NCBI RefSeq assembly: GCF_039543225.1 | Contig: NZ_BAABJI010000002.1 | Location: 1 to 64,000, forward strand | DNA: 64,000 nucleotides | Direction of reading: 5' to 3' | Source of the DNA: Mucilaginibacter defluvii | GTDB lineage: Bacteria; Bacteroidota; Bacteroidia; Sphingobacteriales; Sphingobacteriaceae | Shown here: piece after piece, positions 9,450 through 18,063 of the stretch | Position numbering within the stretch: position 1 is the stretch's first letter | Layout: each line of letters begins with the position of its first letter | Notes under the pieces: generated by a model | The model's input: the letters and a program-made list of their open reading frames with translations, nothing else | The model's database searches: none | What the model was told of the DNA's origin: nothing | Made by a program: the position numbers and the translations under genes

Positions 9450-9769
9450 TATCGCCTGACTTTCCGTGTTCCTAAAATTTGTCCCTGATTTTTTCGGCTG
9501 TCAGTTATTCGCCAAAATCTTTTAAGTACCGGTAAGTGTCATTTATCTTTTGTTCAAGTTGATTCAAATTGACATTTAAAGGTCTATATCCTATGATTTT
9601 CCTTTGCTACGACCCTCGCTTTCATCTCAATTTTGGACTTCTATCTTTTTGCCAGTTGCTAATTTGATTTATTGATAATCAGCGATTATTTGTATGTAAG
9701 CCAAGACTTTCCATTCTTTGCCATTTGCTCTATTTTTAAATAGAAGAGAATTGCTACGTTTTTTATCAT
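9450..9769 (-). pseudogene. Decayed tyrosine recombinase (integrase), N-terminal part
   Basis: Read on the minus strand from ATG at 9769, the start MIKNVAILFYLKIEQMAKNG matches the arm-DNA-binding start of Bacteroidota tyrosine recombinases (usually a form of SILFYLRKTKxNKKG). It stops after 27 codons. In another frame at about 9470-9595 the text RPLNVNLNQLEQKINDTY, then RYLKDFGE, stop, LTAEKIRDKF resembles the following helical region of the same family. Several stops and frameshifts are present, and no catalytic domain remains. It lies just downstream of ssrA, a classic integration site, so it is probably the relic of an element that used the ssrA 3' end. Confidence 0.6.
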
Positions 9770-9860
9770 GAAAAAGCTGTTAAAAGTTATACAAAATTAA
9801 CTTCGCAGCATAATTCAAACAAGATTTTCACTAGCTTAACATGTTGATAATCAATTGGTT

Positions 9861-9945
9861 TTCTACCCTCTGGTGAGCGGCTTAGTGTAAAGCGACCTGC
9901 TCACCAGAATGGTCACCGAAATGGCCGTTCAAAGGAGAGCAAATG
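9861..9945. mobile_element. Possible end of an IS21-like insertion sequence (relic)
   Basis: CTGGTGAGC at 9870-9878 and GCTCACCAG at 9899-9907 form a perfect 9-bp inverted repeat. They are followed by GGTCACCGAAATGGCC, giving repeated GGTCACC/GGTGAGC words around TTAGTGTAAAGCGACC. From memory this resembles the multiple terminal repeats of IS21-family elements in Bacteroidota. No transposase gene is present, so this could be a solo end. Confidence 0.35.
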
Positions 9946-9960
9946 AAACCAAAACGTAAT

Positions 9961-9994
9961 AAAAAACCCCTCAAACATAGCGTTTGAAGGGTTT
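9961..9994 (-). terminator. Intrinsic terminator of ssrA
   Basis: On the minus strand AAACCCTTCAAACG pairs with TGTTTGAGGGG and is followed by a run of T residues, 24 bases after the tmRNA 3' end. Confidence 0.85.
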
Positions 9995-10017
9995 AGTGGT
10001 TTTTGATACCTACTTAG

Positions 10018-10383
10018 TGGAGCCGGAGGGATTCGAACCCTCGTCCAAACATGGTATAAGGTAAGCTTTCTACATGCTTAGCTTCTGTTAAATTGTCGGG
10101 AAGGGGAAGGTCAGTTGCTTACCTGTACCGTCTTCCGTAGGTGCTTTATCTCGCCTGCTTATCACACCCTAAGCTGGCCAGTTCCGTTTTTCGATGCCCC
10201 GGTTGCCGGTTCAACAGAACGGAAAACCGGCGGGACAAAAGCTATGCTAATTCTAAATTAGGCAGCTAAGGCGTAGTTATTTTCGCCATTTGTAAGTTTG
10301 AGCGTTCAGATTAAAGCGCTAATTCACCCAACGCGCTGCATGCTTACCTACTTATCTCCATCCTGTCAATTCCGGTCGACCCC
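10018..10383 (-). ncRNA. ssrA: Transfer-messenger RNA (tmRNA)
   Basis: A 366-nt one-piece tmRNA. The 5' strand GGGGTCG pairs with the 3' strand CGGCTCC (one G-U and one U-G wobble), and the T arm GAGGGTTCGAATCCCTC precedes it. The mRNA-like part reads GGC GAA AAT AAC TAC GCC TTA GCT GCC TAA (10287 down to 10258), giving the tag (A)GENNYALAA, the usual Bacteroidota form. The 3' CCA is not encoded: CTA follows the discriminator A at 10018, so CCA must be added. It rescues stalled ribosomes with SmpB, and tagged proteins go to ClpXP, encoded at 41522-43574. Confidence 0.97.
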
Positions 10384-10480
10384 ATTTTTAGTGAAGTTAC
10401 CATTGCATTATGCAGCAGTAGCCTGCAAATATAAACAATTTATGTGCCGTATTGTAGATTATCAACGATGACTGTCTTAA

Positions 10481-10981
10481 TTAATGATATACACCTGTGA
10501 ATAAAGAAATAAATGCTTGAAAAAGAAGTTTAGGGTGCTCATTCAGTATATTAACTTTACTGAAGTTTACTGGAATATTATGCTTTTTTAATTGGTCAAT
10601 AATATTTCTTACTTCATTAAACTCAACTTGAAGTGTTTCCTTTTTTGTTATTATCCAGTTATCTGCCATTCTTGAAGAGGTTGGATTATCCGACAGAAAA
10701 TCTTCCTTTTTTATACTGATGGTCAAGCTTTGAATTTCATTGGTCTGTATTTCAATTACCTTATTCCTAATAAATACTAATAATATTGAAGTAACGATCG
10801 CGGTAACACAAGGTATGAAACTGAGCATAATCAGTATAGCAGTGACATCAGGAAAGTTCACGTCTTTCAAAATCGTATTTATACCAATAAGAATCCAAAG
10901 AAAAGTGATTATTATAATAGAAAGGTTAACGACTTTGAATAACCACCCCCTAAATGTCGGAATAATCTCTATCGGTATCAT
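10481..10981 (-). CDS. Hypothetical membrane protein
   Basis: A 166-residue protein I do not recognise. It has two strong membrane spans (about residues 17-37 and 45-70), then a polar region with a predicted amphipathic helix around FNEVRNIIDQLKKHNIPVNF and a hydrophobic C-terminus (LLFQAFISLFTGV). Both ends of the soluble part would face the cytoplasm if the hairpin topology is right. Codon use is more AT-rich than in the neighbours. It lies between ssrA and an aminotransferase gene and may be accessory DNA linked to the integrative relic. Confidence 0.6.
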   Translation of the reverse strand: MIPIEIIPTFRGWLFKVVNLSIIIITFLWILIGINTILKDVNFPDVTAILIMLSFIPCVTAIVTSILLVFIRNKVIEIQTNEIQSLTISIKKEDFLSDNPTSSRMADNWIITKKETLQVEFNEVRNIIDQLKKHNIPVNFSKVNILNEHPKLLFQAFISLFTGVYH

Positions 10982-11012
10982 TGAGCCGAAACCTTTCTAT
11001 AAAATGTATAGA

Positions 11013-12212
11013 TTAATTTGTCCTACCCGGATAAACTTTTAATGCTTCCTCTAAGCAAACCATAGCTGTTTTCAGGTCATCTTTATTAAGCACATAGGCC
11101 AGGCGAACTTCGTTCAATCCGCTGCTGGGGGTACTGTAAAAGCCAGTGGCTGGTGCCAGCATTACGGTTTGGTTGTTGTATTCAAAGTTTTCCAGCAGCC
11201 ATTGGCAAAATTTGTCGGCATTATCTATCGGCAGTCGGGCTACAATATAAAATGCACCGCCAGGGGTAGGGCAAAAAACACCATCCATGTTGTTCAGGGC
11301 ATTTACCAGTGTGTCTCGGCGCGATTTGTATTCGGCATTCACCATCTCAAAGTAACTGTCGGGTGTATCAACCGCTGCTTCACCGGCAATTTGTTCTACC
11401 ATTCCGGGGCTTAAACGTGCCTGCGCAAATTTTAAGGCGGTTGTCCATACCTCTTTATTTTTAGTGATGATGCAGCCTAAACGTGCACCACAGGCACTGT
11501 AACGCTTACTTACGGTATCCAGCACGATCACGTTGTTCTCCAAACCTTCCAGGTGCATTGGCGAAATAAATTCGCGTCCGTCATAGCAAAACTCACGGTA
11601 AGCCTCATCGCACAATAAGTATAGGTCGTACTTTAAGCAAAGGGTTTTTAAGGCTTCCAATTCTTCGCGTGTATACAGGTAGCCTGTTGGGTTGTTAGGG
11701 TTACAGATGATGATGGCTTTGGTTTTGTCAGTTATCAGTTTCTCAAACTCACTGATGGGCGGCAGGGCAAAGTCATTTTCAATGTACGATAGGATGGGTT
11801 TAACCACCACATCGCCCTGGCTGGCAAAACCGTTATAATTGGCGTAAAAAGGCTCAGGGATAATTACTTCGTCGCCCGCGTCAAGGCAGGTCATCATGGC
11901 GATGGTGATCGCTTCTGAGCCACCGGTAGTAACTATAATGTCCTGTGTACCGATTCCGTAGCCTAACTTGTTATAATATTCGGCTAATTTTTTACGATAG
12001 TTCAGTGTACCTTCTGACGCTGTATATGCCCAGATGTTAAAATCAATGTTTTTCACTGCATCAAGCATCCCGGCAGGGGTTTCAATGTCCGGCTGACCGA
12101 TATTAAGGTGATATACTTTCTTACCGTCCTGTTTTGCCTTATCAGCAAAAGGGGTTAATTTACGAATGGGCGAGGCGGGCATACGCAGCCCTTTTTGCGA
12201 AATTTTTGGCAT
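11013..12212 (-). CDS. Pyridoxal-phosphate-dependent aminotransferase, class I/II
   Basis: This 399-residue protein has the fold-type I aminotransferase pattern: GQPDIETP at the N-terminus, TTGGSEAI for the cofactor phosphate loop, NPNNPTGYLYT, DEAYREF and the Schiff-base Lys in DTVSKRYSACGARLG. It belongs to the aspartate aminotransferase subgroup Ib by its length and motifs. The amino-donor preference cannot be told. The longer frame begins with a TTG at 12218; the ATG at 12212 is preferred. It stands alone and is divergent from the LOG-family gene. Confidence 0.92.
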   Translation of the reverse strand: MPKISQKGLRMPASPIRKLTPFADKAKQDGKKVYHLNIGQPDIETPAGMLDAVKNIDFNIWAYTASEGTLNYRKKLAEYYNKLGYGIGTQDIIVTTGGSEAITIAMMTCLDAGDEVIIPEPFYANYNGFASQGDVVVKPILSYIENDFALPPISEFEKLITDKTKAIIICNPNNPTGYLYTREELEALKTLCLKYDLYLLCDEAYREFCYDGREFISPMHLEGLENNVIVLDTVSKRYSACGARLGCIITKNKEVWTTALKFAQARLSPGMVEQIAGEAAVDTPDSYFEMVNAEYKSRRDTLVNALNNMDGVFCPTPGGAFYIVARLPIDNADKFCQWLLENFEYNNQTVMLAPATGFYSTPSSGLNEVRLAYVLNKDDLKTAMVCLEEALKVYPGRTN

Positions 12213-12308
12213 CCGCAAAAATACAAAAAACTGTTATGCGGTAAAGTAACAATGAATTTAATCGGGTACGGATGTTAATTATTTATCTTCGCGGCAAATT
12301 TTGATATA

Positions 12309-12881
12309 ATGAAAACTGTTTGTGTGTATTGCGGAGCTAATTTTAATGGTGATACCGACTTGTTGAATGTTATTGAAAACCTGGCGCAATATTTTGCCGA
12401 CAATGGAATTACCCTGATTTTTGGCGGTGGCCGGGTAGGGGTTATGGGCTTAATTGCCGATGCTGTGCTTGCAAAGGGCGGTAAAGCCATCGGTATAATA
12501 CCACAATTTTTGGCAGATAAAGAGGTAGCGCATACCGGCCTTACCGAGTTGCACATAGTGCAAACAATGCACGAGCGTAAACAACTCATGGTAAAAATGA
12601 GTGATGGCATTATTGCCCTACCGGGCGGCTTGGGCACGCTCGACGAGCTCTTTGAGGCCTTAACCTGGTTACAGCTTGGGTTACACAAAAGTCCGGTAGG
12701 AGTATTGAACCTGAATGGTTTTTATGATATGTTGCTTAAACAGCTCGACGTTATGACCGAGCAAAAATTCATGAAACCTGCAAACCGGGCAATGGTGCTT
12801 TCGGCGGGGGATGTTGCGGGGCTGATGGATGCCATGCAAAATTTTGATGCAGCGCCCGAAGAGGTTTGGTTTAAAAAGTAA
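12309..12881 (+). CDS. LOG family protein (TIGR00730), nucleotide 5'-monophosphate phosphoribohydrolase type
   Basis: A 190-residue Rossmann-fold protein with the family motifs GGGRVGVMG, the conserved Arg in HERKQLMV, and PGGLGTLDELFEALTWLQLG (PGGxGTxxE). Family members hydrolyse AMP-type nucleotides or cytokinin riboside monophosphates, releasing the base and ribose 5-phosphate. In non-plant-associated bacteria the physiological role is unclear. The gene is divergent from the aminotransferase gene, with about 95 bp between the starts. Confidence 0.92.
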   Translation: MKTVCVYCGANFNGDTDLLNVIENLAQYFADNGITLIFGGGRVGVMGLIADAVLAKGGKAIGIIPQFLADKEVAHTGLTELHIVQTMHERKQLMVKMSDGIIALPGGLGTLDELFEALTWLQLGLHKSPVGVLNLNGFYDMLLKQLDVMTEQKFMKPANRAMVLSAGDVAGLMDAMQNFDAAPEEVWFKK

Positions 12882-12977
12882 TTAATTGGTTGTCTGTTTT
12901 GCCCTGTTGTAATGTTGTTTTTGCCCCTTGTTTACTACGCGATAAACCGATAGCTTTAGCCAAATAATATTTTTATC

Positions 12978-13337
12978 ATGGAAAAATTAGTAACCGGCTT
13001 CGGCGGTTTTTTCTTCAGGGCTAAGGATGCAAACGCGTTAAGTAAGTGGTATGACGAACACCTGGGCATTAACTCCCTGCAAAGCGGCGAGGTATGGCAG
13101 CAGCAAGCCGGGCAAACGGTGTTTATGCCTTTTAAGCAGGATACAACCTACTTTGGCAGCCCGGCACAGCAATTTATGATCAATTTCAGGGTTACAGATC
13201 TGGATGCGTTGCTGGCACAGCTTGCAGAAAAAGGCGTGCGCATAGACGAAAAAAAACAGGACGATGAATACGGCAAATTCGCTTGGATATATGATCCGGA
13301 AGGAAATAAGATAGAACTCTGGCAGCCTGTTGAGTAA
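12978..13337 (+). CDS. VOC family protein (glyoxalase/bleomycin-resistance fold)
   Basis: A 119-residue single-module vicinal-oxygen-chelate protein. It starts with GFGGFFFRAKDANALSKWYDEHLGI and ends with FAWIYDPEGNKIELWQP, the paired beta-alpha-beta elements of the fold. The C-terminal Glu in IELW is a usual metal ligand. No substrate can be named. Confidence 0.88.
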   Translation: MEKLVTGFGGFFFRAKDANALSKWYDEHLGINSLQSGEVWQQQAGQTVFMPFKQDTTYFGSPAQQFMINFRVTDLDALLAQLAEKGVRIDEKKQDDEYGKFAWIYDPEGNKIELWQPVE

Positions 13338-13362
13338 TTCTATGTTACATAGGTTATCTGTC

Positions 13363-14658
13363 TTACTTAACTGTAAAATGCACGGTATAATTTTTAAGCG
13401 GATAACCGGCTTGCGATTTAAACGACCTATCTGTAATGATAAAATCATAAGTTTTTCCGGGTTGTAACGTCATTTTTAATTTGAACGATTTGCGGTCGGC
13501 CGAAAACCCGGTCACACCTGAAAGCGGAAAATGTTCCTTACCTCCGTCGCCTAAGCTTATAGAATAACCTTCGGCCATCGGTTCAGAAAAATTAATGGTT
13601 AATTCGTTTATTGCAGGCGATACATTGTTAAAGCCGTTAATGGCGGGCGACAGGCTGGTAACAAACGGGCGCATCTTCTCGAAAATATCTATCAGTTCTT
13701 GCTTGTTAACTGGGTTTGAATAATATTTAGATTCATCCAAAAAGCTGGTGATCTGTTTTTCATCTTCCCAATTTAATTCAATCATGGTTTTAATCGCCTG
13801 CCGTTTATTTAAATGATGTTGATAGTAAGACCGGCAGATACGGTAGCCTATAAAATATCCTAAATCCGGATGCGGGCTGCTTGATCCGTTATAAAGCCAG
13901 TTACCCATGGTACCACTAAACATCTCAACTTTAAACTTATCTTTTAGTTCCTGCTCATGCGCACGGCCGTATAGCATATAGGCATTATTGTTTTTTTGCC
14001 CGGTAACTAGTTCGGCTATAAAGTCCGCCGAACCCTCCTTTATACTTTGAGCCAGTAATAACAATCCGTCATCACCCTTTTGCTGTGTATGTATATACTC
14101 ATGGATGTTAAGGCTAACGAGGTTATTGCTTTGTTGATTACTGAACACGTTTATCAGCCAGTCGCTTAGTTCCGAAGCATCAGTATATCTATCAGCGGTG
14201 GCAATCTCGGCGCCTATAAGCACCATATCACCGGTAGTTGTACCGCCCGATCGTAATCCCCCTATTGTGAAATACATCGCTGCCGGCCGCATTTCAGTAT
14301 AAAGCTTTTTAAGCGCCGTTATACTTTTGTTTATAGCGCCAACCTCTTTTTTCACGCGTAGCGTGTTCGGCCTGATGCTTTGCCAGAATTTTGGATATTT
14401 CCGGATAAGTTGCGCCCATAAGCCTGCATCATAGTTGCGTGCCTTCATAAAGGCCTGTAGGCCCGGAGTACCTTTATTTACGTAGAGGCGCTGAATGATC
14501 TCAACCTGCCTCAACGAATCTGTTGTAACGGCAACGCTATCATACGCTTGCCAAAAACGATCAATATCCGCAGTGTTTACTAATTCAATTTTTGACTGCT
14601 GTGCACAAACGCTTAAAGGTAAAAGTATGGCTAAGGTTAAAAGGGATAGATTTTTCAT
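13363..14658 (-). CDS. Exported HExxH metallopeptidase-like protein with C-terminal Ig-like domain
   Basis: A 431-residue protein with a signal peptide (residues 1-19, ending VCAQ). The central part has NIHEYIHTQQ, an HExxH zinc motif, and EGSADFIAEL about 20 residues later, which could supply the third ligand as in gluzincins; this resembles DUF2268-type predicted Zn proteases. The C-terminal 90 residues (from about 340, with SPAINELTINFSEPM) match a Big_5/SbsA Ig-like domain. It probably acts in the periplasm or outside the cell. Activity is inferred from the motif only. Confidence 0.7.
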   Translation of the reverse strand: MKNLSLLTLAILLPLSVCAQQSKIELVNTADIDRFWQAYDSVAVTTDSLRQVEIIQRLYVNKGTPGLQAFMKARNYDAGLWAQLIRKYPKFWQSIRPNTLRVKKEVGAINKSITALKKLYTEMRPAAMYFTIGGLRSGGTTTGDMVLIGAEIATADRYTDASELSDWLINVFSNQQSNNLVSLNIHEYIHTQQKGDDGLLLLAQSIKEGSADFIAELVTGQKNNNAYMLYGRAHEQELKDKFKVEMFSGTMGNWLYNGSSSPHPDLGYFIGYRICRSYYQHHLNKRQAIKTMIELNWEDEKQITSFLDESKYYSNPVNKQELIDIFEKMRPFVTSLSPAINGFNNVSPAINELTINFSEPMAEGYSISLGDGGKEHFPLSGVTGFSADRKSFKLKMTLQPGKTYDFIITDRSFKSQAGYPLKNYTVHFTVK

Positions 14659-14907
14659 GATTGTTTGGTAAGACTACATATTTTCTATCCCGGTTACAAC
14701 CGATAGTCTATTTTAGCACTTTTAAAATCGAGTGCACGGTGCCAAGCGGAATTTTATTTGTTGTTAAATTGTATTATTCAAGTTAATTTGATACTGCGGT
14801 AAGTTAAATCGAAAAGTTTTTGTAACAAAAAGTTGAGTATTATATCAAAAAGTACGCATTCTTGCGTTATAACGACACTAAACATCAACTTTACCTTACT
14901 GCCGTTC

Positions 14908-17241
14908 ATGCAAAAACGACATTTTTTCTACCTCACAGCTTTAATATGCCTGCTATTTTCGTTGCCTGTTACGGCGCAAAAGCGCTTTACCGTTAGCGGT
15001 ACCGTGCGCGATGCCCGCACGGGCGAAACGCTTATCGGGGCTACGGTTCGTATTCAAAACGCGGCCGGGCAATCCGCAACGGCTACCAACGCCTATGGGT
15101 TTTATTCGCTCACCAATGCGGCAGGCGAGTACACTTTTACCATTACCTACACCGGTTATCAGCAGGTAACCAAAACCGTTAACCTGACTGCTAACACTAA
15201 GCTCAACGTCGATCTGCAAAGCGGGTCGGAACTTGCCGAGGTGGTGATTAGCGCTACCGACCGTAAGAACGAGAATGTGCGCAGTCCCCAAATGGGTTTG
15301 GATAAGTTGAACATGAAGGACCTCGACAATATCCCGGTGATATTTGGCGAAAAGGACGTATTAAAAACCATTCAACTGTTACCTGGCGTAAAATCAGGAG
15401 GAGAAGGAACCACGGGTTTCTTCGTTCGTGGCGGCGCTGCCGATCAGAACCTGATATTACTGGATGAAGCTACCGTGTACAATTCATCGCACCTGCTGGG
15501 CTTTTTCAGCACTTTTAATGCCGATGCTATTAAGGACGTAAGCCTGTATAAAGGTGGTATGCCAGCGCAGTACGGCGGGCGTTTATCATCCGTACTGGAT
15601 GTAGTAATGCAGGACGGTAACAATAAGCAATTTGGCATGGAAGGCGGCATCGGGTTAATCGCCTCGCGCCTTAAAGCCGAAGGGCCAATTGTGAAGAATC
15701 GCGGCTCATTTATGATCAGCGCGCGCCGAACTTATATCGATCTGTTGCTGCAGGCCTCGCCTGATTCATCAGTGAAAGGTAATACGCTGAACTTTTACGA
15801 CATCAATGCCAAAGCTAACTATAAGTTCGATGATAAGAACACGCTCTACGTTTCAGGTTATTTTGGGCGTGATAATATTGGAATAAAGGATCTGTTTGCC
15901 AACCAATGGGGCAATACCACCGCTACTATACGTTTAAACCATGTTTTTAACAGCCGTTTATTCTCCAATACCAGCTTCATCTTCAATAAATATAATTACA
16001 GCATCAGCCTGCTGGATGATGATAACAATGCCAATGTTACGTCGCTGATACGAGACTTTAACCTGAAGGAGGATCTGCAATATTTCAGTGATAAGCATAC
16101 CATACGTTTCGGGTTTCAGGGTACGCATCACCGTATAGCGCCGTCGGAAATCACAACTAACGGTAACTCCAGCTTTAATCCGCTCTCTATCGAGAACCGC
16201 TATGGTTTGGAAATGGCGGCCTATGTATCTGATGATTGGAAGCTGACCGATAAATTCAACTTATTATATGGCTTAAGGCTGAGCAGTTTCTCCTTGTTAG
16301 GCCCGGGTACTTTTAATACTTATAATGCTGATGGCGATGTAGCATCAGCCTATAAATATGGCAGCGGCGAGTTTGTTAAAACTTATTTTAACCTGGAACC
16401 ACGCATGTCATTAAGTTATACGCTTAACGAGGAGAACTCGGTGAAGGCCGCCTACAATCGCAATACGCAAAACATTCACATACTAACCAATGCCAGCACC
16501 AGCTCGCCGACCGATCAATACGTGATGAGCAGCAACAATATAAAACCCGAGATTGCCGACCAGGTAGCCATAGGGTATTTTAAAAACGCCAAGGATAACA
16601 CCTTCGAGTTTTCGGTAGAAACGTATTACAAATGGCTGCAAAACCAAATTGAATATAAAAACGGCGCACAACTAATTGCGAATGCTAATGTGGAGTCGGA
16701 GTTGTTATACGGCAGCGGCCGTGCTTACGGCTTAGAGCTTTATACCAAGAAAACCAAAGGGCGTTTAACCGGCTGGATCAGCTATACCTTATCAAAAACA
16801 GAGCGTAAGTTTGATGGGTTGAACAATGGCAACTATTTCCCTGCCCGGCAGGACCGTACGCACGACCTGGCGCTGGTGGGCATTTATAACCTGAGCAAAC
16901 GCTGGTCGGTATCGGCAAACTACATTTACAGCACGGGCAACGCGGTAACTTACCCGGCAGGAAAATATAATGTAGGCGGCCTTACTACTTATTACTTTAC
17001 CCAGCGCAATGCCAACCGTATGCCGCATACCGAGCGTTTGGATTTGAGTGCTACTTTAAAAGCCAAGGAAACCAAACGTTTCCGCTCGAGCTGGTCGTTC
17101 AGTTTATACAACGCGCTTAATCGTAAAAACCCGTATGCCATCCAGTTCCGCGATAAAAAGAATGATCCAAACCGTACCGAAGCCGTGCAGATAGCCTTGT
17201 TTGGTATCATCCCGTCGGTAACCTGGAATTTTAGCTTTTAG
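14908..17241 (+). CDS. TonB-dependent outer-membrane receptor with N-terminal CarboxypepD_reg-like domain (second locus)
   Basis: A 777-residue protein when started at ATG 14908; an upstream TTG at 14833 is less likely because it would bury the signal peptide (ending LPVTAQ). It has a CarboxypepD_reg-like domain (about residues 22-110, ETLIGATVRIQN, NAYGFYS), a plug (QLLPGVKSGGEGTTGFFVRG, SLYKGGMPAQYGGR) and a barrel ending PSVTWNFSF with a terminal Phe. It is clearly homologous along its length to the receptor at 4866-7241. It is 5 bp from its DUF4249 partner, so they are one transcript. The ligand is unknown. Confidence 0.93.
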   Translation: MQKRHFFYLTALICLLFSLPVTAQKRFTVSGTVRDARTGETLIGATVRIQNAAGQSATATNAYGFYSLTNAAGEYTFTITYTGYQQVTKTVNLTANTKLNVDLQSGSELAEVVISATDRKNENVRSPQMGLDKLNMKDLDNIPVIFGEKDVLKTIQLLPGVKSGGEGTTGFFVRGGAADQNLILLDEATVYNSSHLLGFFSTFNADAIKDVSLYKGGMPAQYGGRLSSVLDVVMQDGNNKQFGMEGGIGLIASRLKAEGPIVKNRGSFMISARRTYIDLLLQASPDSSVKGNTLNFYDINAKANYKFDDKNTLYVSGYFGRDNIGIKDLFANQWGNTTATIRLNHVFNSRLFSNTSFIFNKYNYSISLLDDDNNANVTSLIRDFNLKEDLQYFSDKHTIRFGFQGTHHRIAPSEITTNGNSSFNPLSIENRYGLEMAAYVSDDWKLTDKFNLLYGLRLSSFSLLGPGTFNTYNADGDVASAYKYGSGEFVKTYFNLEPRMSLSYTLNEENSVKAAYNRNTQNIHILTNASTSSPTDQYVMSSNNIKPEIADQVAIGYFKNAKDNTFEFSVETYYKWLQNQIEYKNGAQLIANANVESELLYGSGRAYGLELYTKKTKGRLTGWISYTLSKTERKFDGLNNGNYFPARQDRTHDLALVGIYNLSKRWSVSANYIYSTGNAVTYPAGKYNVGGLTTYYFTQRNANRMPHTERLDLSATLKAKETKRFRSSWSFSLYNALNRKNPYAIQFRDKKNDPNRTEAVQIALFGIIPSVTWNFSF

Positions 17242-17246
17242 TACTT

Positions 17247-18059
17247 ATGAAAACGAGAAACATACATCTGTTAGGAACATTACTGTTAGCAGCGATAGGC
17301 CTTACCTCGTGCGAGAAGGTGATCGATGTGGATATAAAAGAATCAGCCAGCCAACTGGTTATTGAAGGTACCGTGGTTGATGACGCCGATATGCAAACCA
17401 TTAAACTGTCGCGCTCGGTATCGTATACCGAGGATAACAGCTATCCGCCGGTAAGCAATGCGGAGATAGTAGTTACGGATAGCCGGGGCTTTGCGCATAA
17501 TTACGTTGAACGTATTCCGGGTGTTTATGTCAGCTCATTTAAAGGGCAGCCCAATGTTACCTACAACATGTTAGTAAAGGTTGATGGCAAGGAGTATACC
17601 GCCCAGTCGACCATGCCGCGCCCGGTGGAACTGGATTCGCTAAGCGTATCTGAAATAACCTTTGGCGGTGAAGACCGTAAGGTAGTTGCCGTGCATTATA
17701 AAGATCCGGTAGATTATGCCAATCAATACCGCTTTATTATGTGGGTAAACGGTACGCAAACCCGCCGTGTTTACGCTAACGATGACAGGCTTACCAATGG
17801 TAACGACGTTAAGGATCAGCTTTTTTACAGCAGCGATGATGATAACGAAGAAATAAACGATGGCGATTTGGTAGAGGTGGAGATGCAAAGTATTGACAGG
17901 CCGTTATACAAGTACTGGGTAACGCTGGCCGATCAGAGCCAAAACGGGCCGGGTGGGGGCGTAACTCCGGGCAACCCGCCTACCAATATCAATAATGATG
18001 CTTTAGGCTATTTCAGCGCGCATGTATCACGCAGGCGCAGCATTACTATACGCGAGTAG
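17247..18059 (+). CDS. DUF4249 family lipoprotein (second locus)
   Basis: A 270-residue surface lipoprotein with lipobox LTSC (Cys22) followed by EKVIDVDIKESASQLVIEG, the same opening as its counterpart at 7269 (EKAINTDLK). The C-terminal part has NDALGYFSAHVSRRRSI, again matching. It has a Gly/Pro/Asn-rich loop near residue 240 (GPGGGVTPGNPPTN). It is probably the partner of the receptor just upstream. Confidence 0.92.
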   Translation: MKTRNIHLLGTLLLAAIGLTSCEKVIDVDIKESASQLVIEGTVVDDADMQTIKLSRSVSYTEDNSYPPVSNAEIVVTDSRGFAHNYVERIPGVYVSSFKGQPNVTYNMLVKVDGKEYTAQSTMPRPVELDSLSVSEITFGGEDRKVVAVHYKDPVDYANQYRFIMWVNGTQTRRVYANDDRLTNGNDVKDQLFYSSDDDNEEINDGDLVEVEMQSIDRPLYKYWVTLADQSQNGPGGGVTPGNPPTNINNDALGYFSAHVSRRRSITIRE

Positions 18060-18063
18060 CGGC

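Noticed and set aside
10018..10383. tRNA gene suggested by the GGTTCGAATCC T-arm
   Set aside because: The T-arm and acceptor stem belong to tmRNA: the tag frame GENNYALAA and the 366-nt length settle it.
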